A stretch of 63,040 bases of DNA from JABRWC01 sp039961675 (GCA_039961675.1 JABRWC010000041.1:1-63040), one strand, 5' to 3'. Numbered from the stretch's first letter, positions 50,400 through 60,526 are shown. The notes: a model not told the origin generated them from the letters alone. Made by a program: numbers and translations.

Positions 50400-51610
50400 C
50401 AGGGGTGACCCGGGTCTTTCTTCGGCGGCTCCTTGCCGGGCTCTTCGTCCTTCTTGATGCCGGTCGCGGGGCTGGCGGCGGAAGCCGGCGCGCGGCCCGC
50501 GGTCAAATCGCGCAGCGCCACGTCCACAGTCAGCTTCTGATACTCGGGATCGGGATCGTTGGTGAAGATCTCGATCTTCGCGCCTTCGGCGGGGAACTCA
50601 TTGCCGGCCGGCAGGTTCACGCGGATTTCGATGAACTGCATCTGCCGCGTGGGGTTCGCGTTCGCGTTGGGGGGCAAAACCTCCGCGGTGATCTTCGGGT
50701 GGCTGGACTTGACCTCCTTGATCTCGAGCTTGCTGTCGGCTTTGTGCGTAACGCGGATCACGCGCTGGAACGGCTGCGTGACCTTCGGCGAGACGAACAG
50801 CTTCGGCGGCGACACCGCCACGCGCGGCGCGATGTAGGCGCTGACGGGGATCGAGATCAGCGGGTTCTTCTCCAGTCCGGTCTCCAGCTCGATCGTGGCC
50901 GAGTTCGGGCCGGTCTTCAGCGGCGGCTTGGTGGTCACGCTGACCTTGTAGCGCTTGCCTGCCTCCTGCTCTTCGAGCTTCACGTCGAACGCCGACTTCG
51001 ACAGGTCTCCCTTGAGCTTGAGCGCGATCGGCTGGTCCATGTTGTTCGTCAGTTCCAGCGTCTCCGTCGCGACCGTGTCACGCTCGATCGAGGCGAACAC
51101 GACGCGGTCCTGCGGCTTGACGTCGAAGGCCTGCTTGACTTCGCCTTCGACCTTGAACGCGTAGCGCGGGTTGGTCGGATCGTCCGACTCGATCGTGATC
51201 GTCTGTGAAACCTTCCGGGCCGCCTTGCGCGTGTTGTATGTGACCTTCATGGTCTCGCTCTCGCCCGGCTGGAGTACCTTGCCGGTCCAACTTCCGGTGG
51301 CCGGTTTGGCGACCGTGCAACCGCAGGACGAGCGGACGTTCTTAATGGTCAGCGGGCCGGCGCCCTCGTTCTTCAGCACGACATCCGCCGCCGCTTCCTC
51401 CCCGTACCACTTCACGCCGAAGTTCCACTCCGCCGGCTCGATGGTCAGCTTCGCGGCGCTGGCGGGGGCCGCGGCCGGGCTGCTCGCCGCGGGCTGCGGG
51501 GCCGGCGGCTGCGCGGCCGGCGCTTCCGACTTCGGCGGTTCCTGCCCCCAGGCCGCCCCGACGGTCAGGGCGTACGCGGCAACGATCTTAAACACTACGC
51601 TGCGTTTCAT
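50399..51610 (-). CDS. exported DUF1573 protein
   Basis: 403 aa with a signal peptide (IVAAYALTVGAAWG) and an alanine/proline linker. Two or three immunoglobulin-like domains follow; the first has the DUF1573 signature WNFGVKWYGEEAAADVVLKNEGAGPLTIKNVRSSCGCTVA. DUF1573 proteins are exported planctomycete and bacteroidete proteins of unknown function. ATG start with AGAGGAAC upstream; the stop overlaps the rhodanese start by one base. Confidence 0.85.
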   Translation of the reverse strand: MKRSVVFKIVAAYALTVGAAWGQEPPKSEAPAAQPPAPQPAASSPAAAPASAAKLTIEPAEWNFGVKWYGEEAAADVVLKNEGAGPLTIKNVRSSCGCTVAKPATGSWTGKVLQPGESETMKVTYNTRKAARKVSQTITIESDDPTNPRYAFKVEGEVKQAFDVKPQDRVVFASIERDTVATETLELTNNMDQPIALKLKGDLSKSAFDVKLEEQEAGKRYKVSVTTKPPLKTGPNSATIELETGLEKNPLISIPVSAYIAPRVAVSPPKLFVSPKVTQPFQRVIRVTHKADSKLEIKEVKSSHPKITAEVLPPNANANPTRQMQFIEIRVNLPAGNEFPAEGAKIEIFTNDPDPEYQKLTVDVALRDLTAGRAPASAASPATGIKKDEEPGKEPPKKDPGHP

Positions 51611-51915
51611 GTTCCTCTGTCTCCAGTCTCCACGGTTGATTCACAGTTCCGAGCGACGGCGAGCCGCCAGGCGCGGCGTTCGCCCACGAGCGCGTCGGCG
51701 AACTCGCGACGACCGCGGCGGCGAACCCGCGCAGCCCGTCCGACGACACCCTTTATTCACTCGGGTGCGCGCAGCGCTCAGCGGCGCAGCCCCCAAGCCC
51801 AAAACAAGCATGTTAGCCGAGGTGCGGCGGACTGAACAGCGGACAAGGGTCTGCGTGTAAGTGTCCTGCCGAATTCGGGTTATGGATCGCCGCCGCGCTC
51901 CGCATCGCGCTCCGA
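51611..51915. other. intergenic region upstream of DUF1573
   Basis: 305 bp between the NAGPA-like gene and DUF1573 on the same strand. An AT-richer patch (AAAACAAGCATGTTAG, about 51802-51817) could hold a minus-strand promoter for the DUF1573-rhodanese-MauE run, with TAACAT as -10. No RNA gene is seen. Confidence 0.4.
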
Positions 51916-52953
51916 TTACGGTCGTCCATCGGGAACCGAAGTCGCCGACAGGTTGGCGCTCTCCGGCCCGACCCCCGGCAGAAACAGCCCCAAGTTGTTG
52001 CCGACTTGCCGCAACGTCCCCGGGAATCGCTGTCCCACCGGCGTATTCACGACGCACGGCTCACCGCTCCGTGTCTGGAGCACGAATGTCGTCGATCCGC
52101 CGCCGTCCAGGTTCAACGCGTCCCATGCCCCCAAAGACTTGAACAGGCACGCCAGCTCTACCAGCGTCATGCCGTGGCTGATCCCTGGTTGTCGGCCGTC
52201 CACGATCACGATCCACAGCGTCCGGCCGTCGCGGTCGGTTCCGACCGCGGTGCGCGGGTTCATGCCGCCAAACGGCGTGTTCAACTCGTGTTCGTCCACG
52301 ACGAGCACGCCGTCATCGAGCAGCATCCGAAAGCCGGGGACAACGATCCAGATGTCGTCGGCTTTAAGCGGCGGTCCGCGCAACGACACGCGCTTGTCGC
52401 GACCGATGTACATGGCGCCGTATGGATCGCGCGGCGTCGAGTACGTCCGGCCGTCCACCGCGGCAAGCCCGATCACGTCCATCGGTTCGCCGCCGCGCTC
52501 ACGCATCGGGCCGAACGAGCTGGAGTTGATCGCAAGCTGCACGCCGGTCTGACGCGCAAACTCGAGCGTCGTCGACGAGCGCGTCTCGAAACCCGGACGG
52601 CGCTCGGTCTCATCGGCCGGCTGCGTGACGACCGGGCGGACGTTCGGATGGCTCATGTCGATCCGCGCGATCCAGACGCGCAGCGGCTTCACGTCCATGT
52701 ACTCGCGATAAACGATCCGGGCAGCCGGCGTGAACGCGTTCAGGTCGCGCTCGCGGGCGGGTCGGCCGACCCACTCGCGTGCCTCTTCGACCGCCTCCTG
52801 CACGGTGATGAACGGTTGACTGACGGCGAGGGGTCGCGTCGTTGCCTGCGCGGCCAGCAGCGGCTCGACCGCCAGGGCCAGGACGCACAGCGCGACCTGC
52901 CGGCAGAATCGGCGCGAATACGGGATACCGCCACAAGCGCCGCGTCGCACCAT
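51916..52953 (-). CDS. exported phosphodiester glycosidase (NAGPA-domain) protein
   Basis: 345 aa. A signal region (FCRQVALCVLALAVEPLLAAQ) leads to a NAGPA fold: VWIARIDMSHPNVRPVV, LAINSSSFGP, FGGMNPRTAVGTDRDGRTLWIVIVDG, and ELACLFKSLGAWDALNLDGGGSTTFVL, the family's C-terminal motif. Members cleave GlcNAc-phosphodiester links and process exopolysaccharides. The ATG at 52953 is selected because the frame beyond it lies inside the amidase gene and has no homology. It follows the amidase after 46 bp. Confidence 0.85.
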   Translation of the reverse strand: MVRRGACGGIPYSRRFCRQVALCVLALAVEPLLAAQATTRPLAVSQPFITVQEAVEEAREWVGRPARERDLNAFTPAARIVYREYMDVKPLRVWIARIDMSHPNVRPVVTQPADETERRPGFETRSSTTLEFARQTGVQLAINSSSFGPMRERGGEPMDVIGLAAVDGRTYSTPRDPYGAMYIGRDKRVSLRGPPLKADDIWIVVPGFRMLLDDGVLVVDEHELNTPFGGMNPRTAVGTDRDGRTLWIVIVDGRQPGISHGMTLVELACLFKSLGAWDALNLDGGGSTTFVLQTRSGEPCVVNTPVGQRFPGTLRQVGNNLGLFLPGVGPESANLSATSVPDGRP

Positions 52954-52999
52954 TCGCCTCGCTCGCTGTCGCCGCCAGCGCCGCCTCGCGCCGTGTCGT

Positions 53000-54148
53000 T
53001 CACTCGTTCGCCGTGCCAAGTTCGATCCAGGGATGCAGCACGTGCTGTCCAAACGTGTTTGCGAAATCGACGTACAGCGCTCCCGGCCGCGGGGCGCGCG
53101 GCGGGAGCGTGACGCGGAGTTCCGGCTTCTTCGCGTCGTAGAAATGCGCCAGGCGGCTGCCGCCCAGCCGTACCTCGATCGTGTTCTCGCGAATGTTCGA
53201 CGAGCGGCTCCCCAGCCCGCCGCGGCTGGACAATCCGTCGTCCAGCTTGAGCACCAGCTCGCCCCCGCGGCGCTGCGAGGCCGGCTGCGGCGCCACGGAC
53301 ACGCTCGGCAGCCCCGCCTGCGCCCAGCGCGCCAGCCCGAGAAACAGCCCGTACGCCTCGCGCCGGTTGTAGAGCAGGTCGCGCAGCCGCTGTTCCTCGA
53401 CCGGGTTCGAGTGGAACGACGCCTCGGACAGTACCGCCGGTACGCGCGCCTCGCGCAGCACGCGGAATCCCTCGCGCGGATAAATCTCAAAATCGCTGAC
53501 CAGCGCCACTCCCAGCCGCTGTTCGAGCCGCAGCGCGTCGTCCAGCCCGCTGACGATGTTGCGGGCCGCGTCCACGCTTGCCGGATGGTCCTCGACGTCG
53601 CCGTGGTAGAACACCGACGTGTAGTTCGCGTCCGGGCTGTCCGCCGCGTTGTGGTGGATGGAAAGGAACAAGTCGGCGCGCGCCTCGTTGGCGATCGCGA
53701 TGCGCATCGACAGGTCGGTGCGATCGTCGACATGCAGGTATACGTCCGCGTCGCGCGTCATCACGACGTTCGCACCGGCAGCCGCAAGGAACTCGCGCAG
53801 GCAGCGCGCCACGGACAGGTTGACCTCCGCTTCCTGAAGTCCCGTCGGTCCGCGCTTCCAATTCGGCCGGTCGGAGCGGCCGCCGTGCCCCGGGTCCAGA
53901 ACGATCGTCCGATCCTTCAAGAACCGTGCGTAGGGGGGCACGGGAAACGCCGGTTCGGGAAGCTCCGTCCACGGATACGCGCTCGGCGGCGCGCTGAGCG
54001 GGTCCAACCGGTGCCGCGAGCGCTCGTGCCGCAGCCCCGGCGACAACGTCCAGACCAGCACGCCGGCGAGCACGGCGCCGGCCGCGGCCGCGGCGGCGTG
54101 CGTGAGCAGCGCGTGGGTGCGGATGTTTGGTGGCACCTGAAGGATCAC
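53000..54148 (-). CDS. N-acetylmuramoyl-L-alanine amidase (Amidase_3)
   Basis: 382 aa. An N-terminal membrane helix (AAAAAGAVLAGVLVW) anchors it. The zinc-amidase motifs are IVLDPGHGG (H), GLQEAEVNLSVA (E), LFLSIHHNA (H) and VLSEASFHSN (catalytic E). It cleaves the stem peptide from peptidoglycan. An extra C-terminal beta domain of about 110 residues follows. GTG start at 54148 with GGAGG nine bases upstream. It sits in a run of envelope genes. Confidence 0.9.
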   Translation of the reverse strand: MILQVPPNIRTHALLTHAAAAAAGAVLAGVLVWTLSPGLRHERSRHRLDPLSAPPSAYPWTELPEPAFPVPPYARFLKDRTIVLDPGHGGRSDRPNWKRGPTGLQEAEVNLSVARCLREFLAAAGANVVMTRDADVYLHVDDRTDLSMRIAIANEARADLFLSIHHNAADSPDANYTSVFYHGDVEDHPASVDAARNIVSGLDDALRLEQRLGVALVSDFEIYPREGFRVLREARVPAVLSEASFHSNPVEEQRLRDLLYNRREAYGLFLGLARWAQAGLPSVSVAPQPASQRRGGELVLKLDDGLSSRGGLGSRSSNIRENTIEVRLGGSRLAHFYDAKKPELRVTLPPRAPRPGALYVDFANTFGQHVLHPWIELGTANE

Positions 54149-54192
54149 GTTTCACGGCCTCCGTCCGCAGCTCTCGCGCTCGCAGCAGCGTG

Positions 54193-57100
54193 TCAGGGCC
54201 CGCCCGCGGCGGCGCTCCGCGCGATCTCCTCCAGCGTCGCCCGGACGGCCGCGTCGAGCTGCGGATCTCGCCCCTGCTGTTCGTCGGCCGGCGTCAGCGG
54301 CACTTTGACGTCCGGCTCGGCGCCGTTGTTCTCCATGTCCACGCCGCCGGGAACCGTGTACCAGCCGCGGAACGGCATGCGCACGGTCGTGCCGTCCACG
54401 AGCGAGTACGCGCCGGTGCTGATGACCGCGCCGAACGTCGTCATGCCCACCAGCGGCCCGCGTTTCAGGTTCTTGAAAGCGTGCGAGACGATCTCGGCAT
54501 TGGAGTAGCTGAACTGGTTGCACATCATCGTGACCGGCTTGGGCCACGAGTAGAAGATCAGCCGGTCCTGCGGGTAGCCCGGCTTGCCGCCGCGGCCGAC
54601 CGTATAGGCGTGCCGCCGGACATTGAGTACCGCCATGACCCAATCCGCCGTCCAGCCTCCGCCGTTGTTCCGCACGTCGATGATCAGGCCGTCCTTTCCA
54701 TTGGCGACCGCGTAGAGATCGCGCTCGAACTCGTAGAACTGCGGCTCACCCATGCCGCTGATGTGGACGTAGGCGACCTTTCCGTCGGACTTCTCGTCCA
54801 CGTACGCCCGGTTCGCCGTGACCCAGGCTTCGTATTGCAGCCGGCGGAATTCGCCGGCGCTGGTCGGCCGGATCACAAGCACCTGCTCGGACGGCTGCGT
54901 TGCGGCGGGCGCGGACACGGGCGCCGACGAGGCGGGCTGCGAATCCGCTCGATTCGTCGTCGGAGCGCCAGTCGGCTGAGAATCCGCGGGCTTGGAAGCC
55001 GGGCGCGTGGGAGACGGCATGTAGCGGATCACGATGGGATCGCCGACGGTGTCGATCAGCGCGCGTTCGATCGACGCATCCGGCCCCACGGCCCGGCCGT
55101 TGGCGTCCAGGATCACGTCGCCCGGATGCAACCGGCTCTCCGCGCGGTCGGCGGGCGCGTTGCGCAGCACTTTCGCGACCTTCAGGCCCGGGCCGGCGTA
55201 CGTTGGGTCGAACTCGCAGCCAAGGTAGCCGACGGCCTCGCTGCCGCGGCCGCCCGGGCCGAAGATGCCGAGGTGGGAGCCGTTGAGTTCGCCCTGCAAC
55301 AAATTGAAGATCTCGTTGAACTCGGCCCAGGTGTGGGTCTTGAGCGCCAGCGCGCGGTACTTGGCGGTCAGCGCCGGCCAGTCGAGGCCTTTCAGCGTCG
55401 GGTGATAGAACCACGCCCCGAGCATGCGGGCCGCGTCGTCGAACTTCTGCCGCGCCAGCTCGCCGCGGTCGATCGCCATTTTCGCCGTGTAGCCGTGCGT
55501 CTTCTTGTCGCCGCCGCCGCTGGTGAGCGAGTTCGGAATGCCTCCGGCGAGGTAGTACAGCCGCTTGCCTGTCAGGTCCCATTGCGCCGCCCCCGCGGCG
55601 CCGCCGGTCATCTTCTTGAGCTCGCTGCCGTCCCACTTGATCGAGAAAAGCCCGGCCTCGCCCTCGTGCCGGCTGTTGAACGCCAGCAGGCTTCCGTCCG
55701 GGGCGAGCGCGAAGGCGGACTGGTCGTCCGCCAGCGACGTGACGCGCCGCACGCGCTGCCACGCGCTGCTCAACTCGAACTCGTACTTGGCGGCCTCCTT
55801 CTTGTCCTCCTCCTTCTTTTCCTTCTCCGGCTCTTTGAGCAGCTCCTTGATCAGCGAACGTAGCCGGGCTTCCAGCGTGAGTTCCTTTGCATTCTCGTCA
55901 TCTTCAGGCTGCTTCGCGTCTAAGTCCCCCGGGGCGGCGGCCTGCGAACTCGCCGGCGCGCTCGCGGGTGCCGCCCCGGCCAGCGCGATCGTCCCGCTCG
56001 CCGCGGCACTCTCCAGCGCCTTGCGCTTGCCGACGGCCTCGTTCGCCTCCTTGAAGTACGCCACGAGATCGACGGTGGAGCGCTCGTGCAGTGCCGGCGG
56101 AAGGAACACCAGGTACAGGTCGCTATCGAATCCCTGGCGGCGCGACGCGAACGCCAGCACCTGCCCGTCCGCCGACCACTGCGGGTTCTCGTCGCTGTCC
56201 GGGTGCCGGGAGATGTTCACCGGCGGGGCCGAACCGTCCGCCGGCACGATCCAGATGTCCGAGTTGTATTCCTCGTCCTCGGCGGCGTACGCGATCCACT
56301 TGCTGTCGGGCGACCAGCGGAACTGCGGCGTGTTCCACGACTCGAGCAGCGTCTTTTCTTCGCCGCTCTTAACCTCACGCACAACCAGGTTTCCGAGCCC
56401 GCGCACCAGCGCCAACTTCTCGCCGTCCGGCGAGACGGTCGGCGCGAATTCGCGGTCCGGGTGATCGGTCACGCGCTCCACCTTGAAGCGCGTGGAGTCG
56501 CACAGAGCCTTCTTCGGCTCCTCCGCGGAAACGGCGCGGTAGATGTCCTCCTGTCCGGCCGCGTCGGACACGAAGAACAGCGCCTTGCCGTCGGGCGACC
56601 AGGACACGTCGCGGTCGCGCGCCGCCGAGTTCGTGGCGCGCCGCGTGAGCTTGTCCGGCTCCGTCTGCCCGACGAATATCTCGCCGCGCACCACCACCGC
56701 GAACTCCCTGCCGTCCGGCGAGATCGCCAGTTCGTCCGCCTCCTTCGTGTAGGTCTCAAGCTGCACCGCCGCCGCGGGCGAGTCGGACGGCGCGTCGATC
56801 GCGATCTCGCGCGCCGCAGCGTCCGGCGGAGACGCCACGAACACCTTCTCCCACTGCGCGTACGCGAGCGTCTTTCCGTCGCGCGAGACGGAGTAGTCGC
56901 GCACGCGATCGCCGGCAACGTTCGTCACCTGCCGCGGCGCGCCGTCCAGCGGCTGGCGCCAGACGTTGTGCAGCCCGGCCCGATCCGAGAGGTAGTACAA
57001 GTCTCGTCCGTCGCCCGACCACATGGGCATCCAATCCGTGCCGTCAAACTCGGTGAACTGCCGGAACTCGCCGCTCGGCTGGTGGTGAATCCACACCTCG

Positions 57101-57684
57101 TAGTTGCAGCTTCCACGGTAGCCGGTTCGCCACCACACCGACTGCCCGCGGTTGAACGCCAGCCACCGCCCGTCCGGGCTGACGCGCGCGTGGCTCGCTC
57201 CGGCATTCAGGACACGAACCGGCTCACCGCCGTTGGCCGGCACGCGATACGTTCGCGGCTCCCAGTCCACCTCGCCGTTCTTGCGCGCCTGGAAGTACAC
57301 GTATTCTCCGTCCGGCGACCAGTCCGTCGGCGTCTCCGCCGCGTCCCCGAAGGTCAACCGCGTGACGCCGTCGCCGTCGCGCGACATGACGAACACGCAG
57401 AACGCCCCATGCCGGTTCGAGGCGAACGCGATCCGAGACCCGTCCGGCGACCAGACCGGACGCTCGTCGTCCGCCGGGTGGACCGTCAGTCGCCGCGCCG
57501 CTCCGCCGCCGGCCGGCACGCACCAGACGTCGCCCGCCCAGGAGAACGCGAGCGTGGCGCCGTCCGGCGAAAGCGCCAGGTGCCGGGCGTAGACCACGCG
57601 TTCGGCAGACGCCGGAGCGCCGCCCAGCGCCGCGGCTGCGACGAGGGAAACGACGTTGCGAAACCTCCGCGAAGTGAGTGTCAT
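54193..57684 (-). CDS. exported tricorn-like protease (propellers + PDZ + S41 core)
   Basis: 1163 aa. A signal peptide (VVSLVAAAALGGAPASA) is followed by TolB/tricorn-type beta-propeller repeats (HLALSPDGATLAFSWAGDVW, RPVWSPDGSRIAFASNR, FAPTVSPDGEKLALVRG) over about 550 residues. Then come a helical region, a PDZ domain (LRNAPADRAESRLHPGDVILDANG), and an S41 core with VAYVHISGMGEPQFYEF and NQFSYSNAEIVSHAFKNL, which contains the nucleophile region. Family members degrade peptides in a large complex. The TGA end and ATG start are clear. Confidence 0.9.
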   Translation of the reverse strand: MTLTSRRFRNVVSLVAAAALGGAPASAERVVYARHLALSPDGATLAFSWAGDVWCVPAGGGAARRLTVHPADDERPVWSPDGSRIAFASNRHGAFCVFVMSRDGDGVTRLTFGDAAETPTDWSPDGEYVYFQARKNGEVDWEPRTYRVPANGGEPVRVLNAGASHARVSPDGRWLAFNRGQSVWWRTGYRGSCNYEVWIHHQPSGEFRQFTEFDGTDWMPMWSGDGRDLYYLSDRAGLHNVWRQPLDGAPRQVTNVAGDRVRDYSVSRDGKTLAYAQWEKVFVASPPDAAAREIAIDAPSDSPAAAVQLETYTKEADELAISPDGREFAVVVRGEIFVGQTEPDKLTRRATNSAARDRDVSWSPDGKALFFVSDAAGQEDIYRAVSAEEPKKALCDSTRFKVERVTDHPDREFAPTVSPDGEKLALVRGLGNLVVREVKSGEEKTLLESWNTPQFRWSPDSKWIAYAAEDEEYNSDIWIVPADGSAPPVNISRHPDSDENPQWSADGQVLAFASRRQGFDSDLYLVFLPPALHERSTVDLVAYFKEANEAVGKRKALESAAASGTIALAGAAPASAPASSQAAAPGDLDAKQPEDDENAKELTLEARLRSLIKELLKEPEKEKKEEDKKEAAKYEFELSSAWQRVRRVTSLADDQSAFALAPDGSLLAFNSRHEGEAGLFSIKWDGSELKKMTGGAAGAAQWDLTGKRLYYLAGGIPNSLTSGGGDKKTHGYTAKMAIDRGELARQKFDDAARMLGAWFYHPTLKGLDWPALTAKYRALALKTHTWAEFNEIFNLLQGELNGSHLGIFGPGGRGSEAVGYLGCEFDPTYAGPGLKVAKVLRNAPADRAESRLHPGDVILDANGRAVGPDASIERALIDTVGDPIVIRYMPSPTRPASKPADSQPTGAPTTNRADSQPASSAPVSAPAATQPSEQVLVIRPTSAGEFRRLQYEAWVTANRAYVDEKSDGKVAYVHISGMGEPQFYEFERDLYAVANGKDGLIIDVRNNGGGWTADWVMAVLNVRRHAYTVGRGGKPGYPQDRLIFYSWPKPVTMMCNQFSYSNAEIVSHAFKNLKRGPLVGMTTFGAVISTGAYSLVDGTTVRMPFRGWYTVPGGVDMENNGAEPDVKVPLTPADEQQGRDPQLDAAVRATLEEIARSAAAGGP

Positions 57685-57794
57685 GCGCTCTCCGCATTGC
57701 TTCGGCAGTCGATTGCCCGGCGTTTCCCGGCCCGTTCCGGGTCCGCCGCGAATTCGTGTTTCGCAAGTCTACGCAAACGCCGGAGGCGCGTCAC

Positions 57795-57856
57795 TTGCAC
57801 CGGGGGTGTGCAACGCCGGGCGGTCGCGCGTCGTGGGCTGCGGATTGGGGTATAGT
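57795..57856 (+). promoter_or_regulatory. possible rmuC control region
   Basis: TTGCAC-n7-GTGCAA (57795-57813) is a 6-bp inverted repeat, and TATAGT at 57851-57856 looks like a -10. No clear -35 is at the right distance, so this is a weak suggestion. Confidence 0.25.
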
Positions 57857-57938
57857 TCGGACGGTAAACGCGAGCGGCGGATGCGCGGGGTGATGGTCCG
57901 TACCACCGCCTGCCGGCCGCAGCCGCTGAGGTCGCTGC

Positions 57939-59291
57939 ATGTTCGAATGGGTCGGGTTCATTCTGGGCGTGGCGCTCTCCGCGCTGGTGGCGCTCGCTCT
58001 GTGGTTGCGAGCGCGCGGCGGTGCGCAGCGCGAGGCGGCCGCGCTGCAAGCGCGCGTCAGCGGATTTGAGGCCGAGACGGCCGCGCTGCGGCAGCAGTGC
58101 GCACGGCACGACGAGGAGACCGCGAAGCTGCGGGAGGCGCTGGCGGCCGAGCAGCAGGCGCGCGTCCGCGCGGAAACGCAGCTTGCCGAGGCGCGGCGCG
58201 GCATCGACGAGCAGCGCAAACTCCTGGCCGACGCCGAACTGCGGCTGAAGGACGTCTTCGCGGCCCTGGCGGCGGACACGCTCCGCAGCAACAGCGAGCA
58301 GTTCGTGCGGCAGGCGGAAGAGAAGGTGAAGCCGCTGCGCGAGGCGCTGGAGCGCTTCGAGCGCCAGGTGCAGGAACTGGAGCGAGTGCGGCAGAGCGCG
58401 TACGGCCGGGTGAGCGAGCAGCTCGAGACCGTCAGCAAGACCGGCCAGCTCTTGCAGCGGGAAACCTCGCACCTGGTCACGGCGCTGCGGGCCCCGCAGG
58501 TCCGCGGCCGCTGGGGGGAATTGACGCTCCAGCGCGTGGTGGAGCTGGCGGGCCTTGTGCAGCATTGCGACTTCGAGACGCAAGTCAGCGTCGCTACGGA
58601 CGATGGCCGGCTGCGGCCGGACATGATCGTGCGCCTGCCCGGCGAGCGCCGCATCGTCGTCGACGCCAAGGTTTCGCTGGACGCGTACCTCGACGCGGTG
58701 GCCGCAGGCGACGAGGCGGCGCGGCGCGGCGCTCTGGAGCGCCACGCGCGCCAACTCCGCGAACACATGAAGCGGCTCGCAGACAAGGCTTACTGGAAGC
58801 AGTTCGAACGCACGCCGGATTTTGTCGTGATGTTCGTTCCAGGCGAGTCGTTCTTCAGCGCCGCGCTGGAGCAGGACCGCACGCTCATCGAAGACGGCAT
58901 CGCCGAGCGCGTGATCCTGGCGACCCCGACGACGCTGATCGCGCTGCTGCGCACCGTCGCCCACGGCTGGCAGCAGCACGAGCTGCTCGAAAACGCCGAG
59001 CGCATCGGACACGCAGCGGAGGAATTGTTCAAGCGCGTGAAGACTTTCGCGGATCACCTGGAAGACGTGGGCAAGGCGCTCACGAAGGCTTCCGAAAGCT
59101 ACAACCGCGCCGTATCGTCCTGGGAGTCGCGGGTCGTCCCGGCCGGTCGCCGGGTCGCCGCGCTGCACACGAAATTGGGGGAGGCGGTGCCCGCCGTTTT
59201 GCCGCCCGTGGAAGCCACGCCGCGGACCCCGCGCGAGAGCGACGCGGAATCGCTCATGGGAAACGCGAATGACGACCGTGAACGCGACTGA
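57939..59291 (+). CDS. rmuC: RmuC-family DNA recombination protein
   Basis: 450 aa. An N-terminal helix (WVGFILGVALSALVALALWL) anchors it. A coiled coil covers about 30-150, then comes a PD-(D/E)xK-type nuclease core with VRGRWGELTLQRVVELAGL, RPDMIVRLPGERRIVVDAKVSLDAYL, DFVVMFVPGESFFSAAL and ATPTTLIALLRTVAHGW. RmuC limits inverted-repeat recombination in E. coli. The end overlaps the aminotransferase gene by 23 bp. Confidence 0.95.
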   Translation: MFEWVGFILGVALSALVALALWLRARGGAQREAAALQARVSGFEAETAALRQQCARHDEETAKLREALAAEQQARVRAETQLAEARRGIDEQRKLLADAELRLKDVFAALAADTLRSNSEQFVRQAEEKVKPLREALERFERQVQELERVRQSAYGRVSEQLETVSKTGQLLQRETSHLVTALRAPQVRGRWGELTLQRVVELAGLVQHCDFETQVSVATDDGRLRPDMIVRLPGERRIVVDAKVSLDAYLDAVAAGDEAARRGALERHARQLREHMKRLADKAYWKQFERTPDFVVMFVPGESFFSAALEQDRTLIEDGIAERVILATPTTLIALLRTVAHGWQQHELLENAERIGHAAEELFKRVKTFADHLEDVGKALTKASESYNRAVSSWESRVVPAGRRVAALHTKLGEAVPAVLPPVEATPRTPRESDAESLMGNANDDRERD

Positions 59292-60438
59292 AATCGTCCC
59301 GGTTCCTGCCCTCAACCTCGCCGGCAGCTTCGCCGTACAGCGAGACGAGCTGCTGGCCGAGGTTGCCGCGATCTGCGAATCGGGCCAGTACGTGCTGGGT
59401 CCGAAGGTTGCGGCGTTCGAGGCGGCGCTGGCGGAATACTGCGGCGCGCGGTTCGCGCTGGGCGTGTCGTCCGGGACCGACGCGCTGCTGATGGCGCTCA
59501 TGGCGCTGGACGTCGGCCCTGGCGACGAAGTGATCGTGCCGACGTTCACGTTCTTCGGCACCGCGGGCGTCGTGGCGCGCGTCGGCGCCCGTCCCGTGTT
59601 TTGCGACATCGACCCCGCCACGTACAACATCGATCCCCACCAGGCCGCCGCGCTGCTCACCACGCGCACCAAGGCCGTCATTCCCGTTCACCTGTATGGG
59701 CAAATGGCCGAACTGCGGCCGCTGTTCTCCGATTTCAACCGTCACGGCGTGGCCGTGATCGAGGACGCGGCGCAGGCCATCGGCGCGACGCACCCGGACT
59801 TTCCGGGCCGCCGCGCCGGCGCGGTCGGCACGTTCGGCTGCATCAGCTTCTATCCCACCAAGAACCTGGGCGCTTTCGGCGACGCGGGCGCGCTGCTCAC
59901 GAACGACGAGAAGCTCTTCGAGCTTGCCCGCAAGCTCCGCGTGCACGGCAGCGGGCACACCTACTTCCACGACGTCGTCGGCGGGAACTTCCGCATCGAC
60001 GCGCTTCAAGCCGCAATCCTGACGATCAAGCTGCGGCGGCTGGACGAGGGCAACGCGCGGCGCGCCGCCATCGCGCAGCGTTACGCGGCCCTGCTGGCCG
60101 AGGCCGGGCTCGTGCCGGAGCACGTGACGCCGCCCGCGGACCCGCGGTCGCCGGGGGACCCAGGCCCTCGCCACGTCTACCACCAGTTCGTGATCCGCTG
60201 CCGGCGGCGTGACGCGCTGGCCGAGCATCTGCGGCGGCGAAAGGTCGGCTGCGGCGTGTACTATCCGCTCCCGCTGCATCTCCAGAAGTGCTTCGCGAAC
60301 CTGGGCTACCAGCGCGGCGCGTTTCCACATGCGGAGAAGGCGGCCGATGAGGTGCTGGCGCTTCCGATGTACCCGGAGTTGACGGAGCCGCAGCAGCAGG
60401 CGGTCGTCGCGGCGATTGCGGAGTTCTGTCGCCGCTAG
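59269..60438 (+). CDS. DegT/DnrJ/EryC1/StrS-family aminotransferase
   Basis: 389 aa, PLP-dependent. Motifs: GVSSGTDALLMAL, PTFTFFGTAGVVARVGARPVFCDID, VIEDAAQAIGA, and SFYPTKNLGAFGDAGALLTN carrying the Schiff-base lysine. It makes amino sugars for surface glycans from a keto-sugar nucleotide. The product is unknown; the nearest glycan gene, the GT2 at the right edge, is 1.7 kb away. Start at 59269 inside rmuC. Confidence 0.9.
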   Translation: MTTVNATEIVPVPALNLAGSFAVQRDELLAEVAAICESGQYVLGPKVAAFEAALAEYCGARFALGVSSGTDALLMALMALDVGPGDEVIVPTFTFFGTAGVVARVGARPVFCDIDPATYNIDPHQAAALLTTRTKAVIPVHLYGQMAELRPLFSDFNRHGVAVIEDAAQAIGATHPDFPGRRAGAVGTFGCISFYPTKNLGAFGDAGALLTNDEKLFELARKLRVHGSGHTYFHDVVGGNFRIDALQAAILTIKLRRLDEGNARRAAIAQRYAALLAEAGLVPEHVTPPADPRSPGDPGPRHVYHQFVIRCRRRDALAEHLRRRKVGCGVYYPLPLHLQKCFANLGYQRGAFPHAEKAADEVLALPMYPELTEPQQQAVVAAIAEFCRR

Positions 60439-60526
60439 CGACGGCTGGACGCGTTTTCGCTTCGGCCGAGAACGGCGTCACCCAGACCCGACGCGCACGG
60501 GCGGGACGACGTAGCGCGGTCCGAGC

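Noticed and set aside
52954..53733. N-terminal extension of the NAGPA-like gene over the amidase gene
   Set aside because: The extension is a shifted shadow of the amidase coding sequence and has no homology.
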